From contig NZ_CP017675.1 of assembly GCF_001870225.1 (NCBI RefSeq), positions 138,774 through 202,773 on the forward strand: a DNA stretch of 64,000 bases, read 5' to 3'. The notes under the pieces were generated by a model. The model did no database searches. It saw only the letters and a program-made list of their open reading frames with translations, and was not told the DNA's origin. Below are positions 57,169 through 64,000 of this stretch, in pieces (position 1 is the first letter of the stretch; each line of letters begins with the position of its first letter). Position numbers and translations under genes: made by a program. The stretch comes from Gloeomargarita lithophora Alchichica-D10. GTDB lineage: Bacteria > Cyanobacteriota > Cyanobacteriia > Gloeomargaritales > Gloeomargaritaceae.

Positions 57169-59542
57169 CTCGCTTCCCTCCGGGGAAGTGGAATTAATGG
57201 AAACACAAACTCGTACCGGCTGAGGTTTGCGTGGCCCCACCCTCGCTTCCCTCCGGGGAAGTGGAATTAATGGAAACCGTTTGATCTTTCGGTTTACGAC
57301 CTTGTACTCGGCTCGCTTCCCTCCGGGGAAGTGGAATTAATGGAAACCCCGCGCTTGCGAGCGCGGTAGAAAGGAACCAAATCACTCGCTTCCCTCCGGG
57401 GAAGTGGAATTAATGGAAACAGCGTGGTAGCGGCGGTTGTCCCAATAGCGGCCATAACTCGCTTCCCTCCGGGGAAGTGGAATTAATGGAAACTTATTGC
57501 CTGCTGGGTGGGCTGACAATAAATTAGTCCTCGCTTCCCTCCGGGGAAGTGGAATTAATGGAAACGTTGAGGATGTGGTCGACTGGGAAATCGAGAATTT
57601 CTCGCTTCCCTCCGGGGAAGTGGAATTAATGGAAACCCGGTCGTTCCTGACCAGCCGCCAGGGGCGGATCGCTCGCTTCCCTCCGGGGAAGTGGAATTAA
57701 TGGAAACCCGCCTGGGAATAGCTTTAGCAACAGTGTATTGCTACTCGCTTCCCTCCGGGGAAGTGGAATTAATGGAAACTGTCAATAGCAATCGACTGCA
57801 AGGTAGTACAGGGGACTCGCTTCCCTCCGGGGAAGTGGAATTAATGGAAACAACCGCTGTATGCCCTGCACAGCCCCCGAAATGTCCACTCGCTTCCCTC
57901 CGGGGAAGTGGAATTAATGGAAACCTTGAGATAGCGGACAATGTGGCGGACAAAACCCCCATCTCGCTTCCCTCCGGGGAAGTGGAATTAATGGAAACGT
58001 CTTCTCTAACCCATAGATGCTCCGTTATTTCTGACTCGCTTCCCTCCGGGGAAGTGGAATTAATGGAAACTTGAGCAATGTCACCAACCGTTAAATAGTC
58101 CATAACTCGCTTCCCTCCGGGGAAGTGGAATTAATGGAAACTCGGAATTGCCCCCCCCGCCCCCCGCCCCACCGATCTCGCTTCCCTCCGGGGAAGTGGA
58201 ATTAATGGAAACTTTTAGTTAAGCACTTGCAGAAGTGGGCCAAACAGACTCGCTTCCCTCCGGGGAAGTGGAATTAATGGAAACTCCGCCGACAGCGCAA
58301 CCCCCGGCGACCCTAGGATACGGGATTTCTCGCTTCCCTCCGGGGAAGTGGAATTAATGGAAACTTGGTTCGCTGATTGCTTCACTAAAACTGGTGTCCA
58401 AGGCTCGCTTCCCTCCGGGGAAGTGGAATTAATGGAAACACGCATTAGCACCGCTAGCGTTAATCTGCGTTAGCGCGTCTCGCTTCCCTCCGGGGAAGTG
58501 GAATTAATGGAAACCGAATCACAGGTCAATCACGAGGCATCGCCTGCAGTGGTTCTCGCTTCCCTCCGGGGAAGTGGAATTAATGGAAACGGGAAAAGCC
58601 CCTTGACAGTGGTGCGGCGACCCGCCTTACGCTCGCTTCCCTCCGGGGAAGTGGAATTAATGGAAACCAGACCACTCCCGCACTACCGCAGGCTGGTCGG
58701 GGTCAATCAACTCGCTTCCCTCCGGGGAAGTGGAATTAATGGAAACGAGGGCGATTCGGCAGGGTTTATCAACCCAGGCGACTCGCTTCCCTCCGGGGAA
58801 GTGGAATTAATGGAAACACCCCAGGTGCTAAATAATACCGTTCTTGCTTGAAACTCGCTTCCCTCCGGGGAAGTGGAATTAATGGAAACTGTGATAGCGG
58901 AGTCAGTTGTCGCGCTCATGGGTGTCTCGCTTCCCTCCGGGGAAGTGGAATTAATGGAAACACGTCGGTATTAAATAGTGACGGAACAAAAACCTAGCTC
59001 GCTTCCCTCCGGGGAAGTGGAATTAATGGAAACGCGCACCCCCAGAAGTATCCGGGGGGCATTCATGGCTCGCTTCCCTCCGGGGAAGTGGAATTAATGG
59101 AAACCAAATTAGCCATGATTTCCTCCTAATGTTCTAAACCCTCGCTTCCCTTCGGGGAAGTGGAATTAATGGAAACTCGGCTCGAAGTCTGCTTTTTCAG
59201 CTTGTTCTTTGGTCTCGCTTCCCTTCGGGGAAGTGGAATTAATGGAAACCGGAAGGGCGGTTTCAGTACGGGATACCGAAACACCTCGCTTCCCTCCGGG
59301 GAAGTGGAATTAATGGAAACGCATGCAAAACCCCGGCACCCCACCCCGGAAATCAAGGAAAACTCGCTTCCCTCCGGGGAAGTGGAATTAATGGAAACCG
59401 GAAGGGCGGTTTCAGTACGGGATACCGAAACACCTCGCTTCCCTCCGGGGAAGTGGAATTAATGGAAACAATGCGCCCCCGCCACCGTCAAGCCATTTTT
59501 GCCAACCTCGCTTCCCTCCGGGGAAGTGGAATTAATGGAAAC
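57169..59542 (+). CRISPR. CRISPR array, 33 repeats of 36 bp, 32 spacers
   Basis: The repeat begins CTCGCTTCCCTCCGGGGAAG and ends TGGAATTAATGGAAAC. It forms a stem CTTCCC/GGGAAG with loop TCCG, followed by an A/U-rich single-stranded part and the common GGAAAC 3' end, which sets transcription rightward. Repeats 28 (59141) and 29 (59214) have TTCG loops; the others look identical. Spacer lengths in order: 37,34,37,37,36,35,35,36,36,37,38,36,35,35,36,44,39,39,40,41,43,35,36,36,36,35,36,37,35,42,35,37. Spacers 29 (59250) and 31 (59399) are identical. No Cas6 gene is nearby, so processing may rely on host RNase E as described for the Synechocystis III-B variant. Open frames across the array are artefacts. 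Confidence 0.98.
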
Positions 59543-59552
59543 GATATTCCTG

Positions 59553-59620
59553 CGGAGCGACCCCCTGCGACCGCTATTCTCATAGCGTTAGCGATAGCGT
59601 GCCGTAGGACATAGCCATAG
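59553..59620. repeat. partial interspersed repeat directly behind the last CRISPR repeat
   Basis: Starting ~10 bp after the final repeat: cggagcgaccccctgcgacc, then gctattctcatagcgttagc and gatagcgtgccgtaggacat. This is part of the TATAGCAAT-type element with its REP-like palindrome. The remaining 59621-59879 is AT-rich and contains nothing I recognise. Confidence 0.7.
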
Positions 59621-59879
59621 CATGTTATCCGACAGTTTTCTAATTCAGAAGATAATCAGATACATCAAATTGTAAAAGTGTCTTTATTACTACTTAATGC
59701 TTCGTTCTTTCCAAGTTGGTTTGCCAAATGCTGTTATTGTACCCCTTAATAAATGAAAAGGCTGTATCTGTTCACAAATCTATTGAAACTGCAATAGGGT
59801 TGCAGAATAAACACCTGAGAAAGCATTATCCTGTCTAGCCATAGATACCAATTGCCATACATATTCCTTGTTGAACCCG

Positions 59880-60194
59880 TTAGAAGGGCTGGGGCTGAAC
59901 GACTCCATAGGTTTGGGTATCTAAGTAATGTTTTTCAACCGTGGTGATGAGGTCGCATAGTGCCACCGATGGACGTTCTAAGCCCCCATCTCCAGTATTT
60001 ACCACCACTCGACCTGGGTGACCCGATGAAGCGTCAATATCTGACGAAAACGGAACGACCAAAATAGTGCGGCTGTGCTGATTGCGAATATCACTGGAGA
60101 CAACCAATACCGGACGTTTTTTGGTGTCTCCCCCTGGTTTCAAAGCCTTAGAGAGATAAACAAAACCCTGGCGGGGAAAATGGGGGTCATTCAT
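59880..60194 (-). CDS. MazF/PemK-family toxin
   Basis: The 104-residue protein fits MazF/PemK endoribonucleases: RQGFVYLSKALKPGGDTKKR PVLVVSSD start, RTILVVPFSSDID, GRVVVNTGDGGLERPSVALCDLITTV with conserved Asp. Compared with typical members the C-terminal helix after LITTVEKHYL is short (ends GVVQPQPF). It overlaps its antitoxin by 4 bases, the standard arrangement, and lies 340 bp beyond the CRISPR array. It would cleave mRNA when unneutralised. Confidence 0.87.
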   Translation of the reverse strand: MNDPHFPRQGFVYLSKALKPGGDTKKRPVLVVSSDIRNQHSRTILVVPFSSDIDASSGHPGRVVVNTGDGGLERPSVALCDLITTVEKHYLDTQTYGVVQPQPF

Positions 60195-60451
60195 AGCGAT
60201 GACATCGTATCCTCAGGCCAGGACGCTATTGCTGATTGCTGGGTCGCCTGCGCCCATTCCACCTCAGTATCTCGATCAGCAGGGGAACGGTTTTGGTAAA
60301 ACTGGGTCAGTTGCTTTTCCACCTGGGTCGCCTGCCACAGCCTTAAAGCGGCTTCAACAACGGCAGAGCGATTGTCCGAAGCTTGGTCAATAGCATTGAG
60401 GAGATTGGCATCAATGGTGACTGTGACCCGCCGCTTGCCGGAAATACCCAT
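60191..60451 (-). CDS. ribbon-helix-helix antitoxin
   Basis: From ATG 60451 the protein has 86 residues: SGKRRVTVTIDANLLNAIDQ ASDNRSAVVEAALRLW, the RHH DNA-binding fold, followed by a charged toxin-binding tail. An upstream in-frame start at 60463 adds four residues. Its stop overlaps the MazF-like start by 4 bases. The pair should autoregulate. Confidence 0.85.
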   Translation of the reverse strand: MGISGKRRVTVTIDANLLNAIDQASDNRSAVVEAALRLWQATQVEKQLTQFYQNRSPADRDTEVEWAQATQQSAIASWPEDTMSSL

Positions 60452-60503
60452 ACGCACTACCAAGTAATACGAGCAATACTTTTTATCATATACATAATCT
60501 TAC

Positions 60504-60627
60504 TATAGCCATCCTACCCGGTAGCCTGCGTGGCGTAGCCATTTAGCGAACAGAAATTCTGGAGAACCAAGTACGGGGGTAAACCCCTGCGACCGCTAGG
60601 CAAAATTCAATTGGGATTGCTCTATAT
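60504..60627. repeat. interspersed repeat, TATAGCAAT type
   Basis: Runs from TATAGCCATCC through cggtagcctgcgtggcgtag (REP-like) and gaacagaaattctggagaac to cctgcgaccgctagg and gggattgctctata. It separates the toxin-antitoxin pair from pyrG. Confidence 0.7.
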
Positions 60628-60641
60628 TTTAGGGAGGTTTT

Positions 60642-62328
<1,687 letters not shown>

Positions 62329-62358
62329 ACCCCCGCCCGTACTTGGCCGTCTAAAGCT

Positions 62359-62976
62359 ATGGTTACCCTCGATTTGGTACTTATGTTCCCAGCGATTTGC
62401 ACCAACCCGGTGCCCACCCAGACCGACCACCCGCCCTTGTCTCCCGATTTGGCACTGGTGCAACGGTGTCAGCAGGGCGACCCGGAGGGATTTCGCTGGT
62501 TGTACCGCCGGTTCCAACCCCGGGTGCGGGGGACATTGTACCGCCTGTGCGGCGCAGTGGCCTTGGACGACCTGACCCAGGAAGTGTTTATGCGGGTGTG
62601 GCGGGGGTTGCCCCGGCTGAGACAATTGGATATTTTCAATACCTGGCTGTACCGGATTACCCTGAACGTCGCCCATGACTATCGGCGGCAATGCGCCCAA
62701 AAACGCACCCAGATGGCAACCCTGACCCAGACCGCCCCCGACCGGGTGCCCGCCCCGGATTTGATGCACTTGCATTATGAAGAATTGGTGCGCCAGGGGC
62801 TGGAAACCTTGAGTTTTGAACATCGCACCGTCCTCGTCCTGCACGACTTAGAATCCTTACCCCAGAAGGAAATCAGCGAAATTTTACATATCCCCGTAGG
62901 CACGGTTAAATCCCGGTTATTTCACGCCCGTGCCGCCCTGCGCCGCCATTTAGAACAACAAGGAGTCACCCTATGA
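62359..62976 (+). CDS. ECF-type RNA polymerase sigma factor
   Basis: The 205-residue protein has sigma region 2 (LVQRCQQGDPEGFRWLYRRF, LDDLTQEVFMRVWRGLPRLR, FNTWLYRITLNVAHDYRRQ) and region 4 (LETLSFEHRTVLVLHDLESL PQKEISEILHIPVGTVKSRLFHARAAL). It lacks regions 1 and 3, so it is a group 4 (extracytoplasmic function) factor; cyanobacterial SigG is comparable. The start may be internal (MFPAICTNP, 62383). Its stop overlaps the next gene (ATGA), whose product is a likely membrane anti-sigma. Confidence 0.92.
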   Translation: MVTLDLVLMFPAICTNPVPTQTDHPPLSPDLALVQRCQQGDPEGFRWLYRRFQPRVRGTLYRLCGAVALDDLTQEVFMRVWRGLPRLRQLDIFNTWLYRITLNVAHDYRRQCAQKRTQMATLTQTAPDRVPAPDLMHLHYEELVRQGLETLSFEHRTVLVLHDLESLPQKEISEILHIPVGTVKSRLFHARAALRRHLEQQGVTL

Positions 62977-63251
62977 ACCCCGACCCATTGGTGAATTTTC
63001 TGCGTCAGTACTCCCCCACGGCTCCGCCGCCGCACCCCGGATTGGAGGCACGGATTTTAACCGGCACCCGTCCCCAACCCCGACCCGTGTGGCATTGGTT
63101 TCCCCCGGTCATGGCCGTAGCCGGTCTTTCTCTCTGGCTGGGAGTCGCTTCGGCGCAACTATTTCAACCTAGCCCCGCCCAAGTTGCCGACATCGAAGCC
63201 TGGGTGGAGGCCAGTTGGCAGGGTCAGGATGAATTTCTCGCCCTGCACTGA
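62973..63251 (+). CDS. short membrane protein, putative anti-sigma factor
   Basis: The 92-residue protein is coupled to the ECF sigma gene by a 4-base overlap. It has a polar N-terminal part (LVNFLRQYSPTAPPPHPGLE), one transmembrane helix (WFPPVMAVAGLSLWLGVASA) and a short outer tail ending in DEFLALH. The HxxxCxxC zinc motif of many anti-sigmas is absent. Role inferred from gene order only. Confidence 0.6.
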   Translation: MNPDPLVNFLRQYSPTAPPPHPGLEARILTGTRPQPRPVWHWFPPVMAVAGLSLWLGVASAQLFQPSPAQVADIEAWVEASWQGQDEFLALH

Positions 63252-63334
63252 ACCCCGTTGGCCGGTTGTGCTTGCCCGGATTGCCATGTTTATGCTATGC
63301 TACGTAATCGCCCCATGAATTGCATATTTTCCCT

Positions 63335-63613
63335 ATGAGCCTGCTACAAGAACGCAAACAGGAACTCATCAATGAGTACCAGGTACACGCCACCGATACG
63401 GGTTCCCCGGAGGTACAGATTGCCCTGCTGAGCACCCGGATCAGCCAACTCAGCGAACATCTGCGCACCCACAAAAAAGATTTTTCCTCCCAACGGGGGT
63501 TGTTGCTGTTGATTAGCCAACGGCGGCAATTGCTTTTGTATTTACGCAAACACCACTTTGACCGCTACGAAAGTGTGATTCAACGTTTGGGTATCCGTGG
63601 GTTACGTTCCTAA
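63335..63613 (+). CDS. rpsO: 30S ribosomal protein S15
   Basis: I start at ATG 63335 (92 aa; [20 protein letters not shown]). [43 protein letters not shown] and [20 protein letters not shown] are the S15 signature. It binds 16S rRNA early in 30S assembly. A PAM68-like gene follows after 12 bp, a conserved cyanobacterial neighbour. Confidence 0.97.
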   Translation: MSLLQERKQELINEYQVHATDTGSPEVQIALLSTRISQLSEHLRTHKKDFSSQRGLLLLISQRRQLLLYLRKHHFDRYESVIQRLGIRGLRS

Positions 63614-63625
63614 TTTTGGCTAACG

Positions 63626-64000
63626 ATGGCAAAAAAATCCCGGCCTACCCCGCCGCCACCCAAAAAACGAGGTTGGCAACAAATTGAAGCTCCGGGGATG
63701 CCCCAGGTGGTCAGCGACCGGATGATGCGGCGGATGGTTATTTTTTGTGGGTTGCCCACCCTGTTGGGGTTGTTGGCCTTTCCCAGCAGTTATCTATTGT
63801 TGCAACAGGGGTTGAAAGTGCCGGTGGTGGCGGTGGTCGGTGTGACCCTGGGATGTTTTGGGCTGGGGATTGTGGGCTTGAGCTATGGCATTCTCTCCAC
63901 CTGCTGGGATGCGGAGCGGCAGGGGCATTGGCTGGGTTGGCAGGAACTTCGCATCAATTGGGGACGGATGCGGGCAAATTCTAAAGCAAATCGTAACAAT
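63626..64000 (+). CDS. PAM68-like (DUF3464) membrane protein, runs off the window
   Basis: From ATG 63626 an open frame continues to the last base without a stop (125 codons seen): MAKKSRPTPPPPKKRGWQQI, EAPGMPQVVSDRMMRRMVIF, two hydrophobic helices (CGLPTLLGLLAFPSSYLLL and VPVVAVVGVTLGCFGLGIVG) and then SYGILSTCWDAERQGHWLGW. This fits the PAM68 family, which helps photosystem II assembly in plants and cyanobacteria. The 3' end is missing, but from family length only a few codons are lacking. Confidence 0.85.
   Translation, partial: MAKKSRPTPPPPKKRGWQQIEAPGMPQVVSDRMMRRMVIFCGLPTLLGLLAFPSSYLLLQQGLKVPVVAVVGVTLGCFGLGIVGLSYGILSTCWDAERQGHWLGWQELRINWGRMRANSKANRNN

Noticed and set aside
57497-59462. 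Several open frames with repeated LASLRGSGINGN, SLPSGEVELMET or VSINSTSPEGSE peptides
   Set aside because: They are translations of the 36-bp CRISPR repeat in different frames, not genes.

Overview
The window is chromosomal DNA of a cyanobacterium. Evidence: magnesium chelatase chlD, a class II FBPase/SBPase, the acyl-lipid delta-9 desaturase desC, the plant/cyanobacterial families DUF2499, DUF3593 and PAM68-like, and the cyanobacterial small RNA Yfr1 between trxA and guaB. Base use is rich in G and C runs. The cyanobacterial octamer GCGATCGC (HIP1) is absent as far as I can see, except in one 2.6-kb block. I cannot name the genus.

Layout. 1-850: remnants (IS630 transposase piece, headless ORF). 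885-1925: tsaD. 2512-5399: a cassette of foreign character: TetR regulator, divergent short-chain dehydrogenase with altered catalytic residues, and a two-cluster Fe-S protein fused to an SCP2-like domain. 5747-17867: housekeeping genes (purK, rnhA, gloB, folB, recJ, hupB, ispF, rpmB, trxA, Yfr1, guaB, cobA-hemD, cysS). 18164-25029: Kir-type channel, a coiled-coil nuclease-like protein, pgeF, glpX, hemA, a DUF2330-like membrane protein. 25611-33618: tRNA-Gly, DUF4129 protein, chlD, HpnI-like glycosyltransferase, desC, small membrane proteins, sugar epimerase and GT4 glycosyltransferase. 33596-46935: FHA-GGDEF-EAL protein, clpS-uvrB-anbu operon, a toxin-antitoxin-like pair, cbiB, rqcH, TPR and pentapeptide proteins, fabG, an orphan ABC permease. 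47182-59542: a type III-B CRISPR-Cas locus. 59880-64000: MazF/RHH pair, pyrG, ECF sigma factor with a short membrane partner, rpsO and the start of a PAM68-like gene.

The CRISPR-Cas locus is the most interesting part. One leftward operon runs cas1, cas2, cmr2 (cas10), a Uma2-type nuclease, cmr3, cmr4, cmr5 and a cmr6-cmr1 fusion with an extra N-terminal region. A 33-repeat array runs rightward from the shared intergenic region. Cas10 keeps its GGDD motif, but no CARF effector and no Cas6 are visible. Cmr4 lacks an aspartate where the target-RNA-cleaving residue normally lies. The array has a block of six over-long spacers, one duplicated spacer and two UUCG-loop repeats. Both ends of the locus touch copies of a short interspersed repeat.

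That repeat is MITE-like: about 105-120 bp, inverted ends resembling TGGGCACCTCTAT, and a GC-rich central hairpin. It fills most long intergenic regions. A second version has TATAGCAAT ends. Two core genes, purK and guaB, are each broken by one missing base in a G/C run, more likely an assembly error than true decay.
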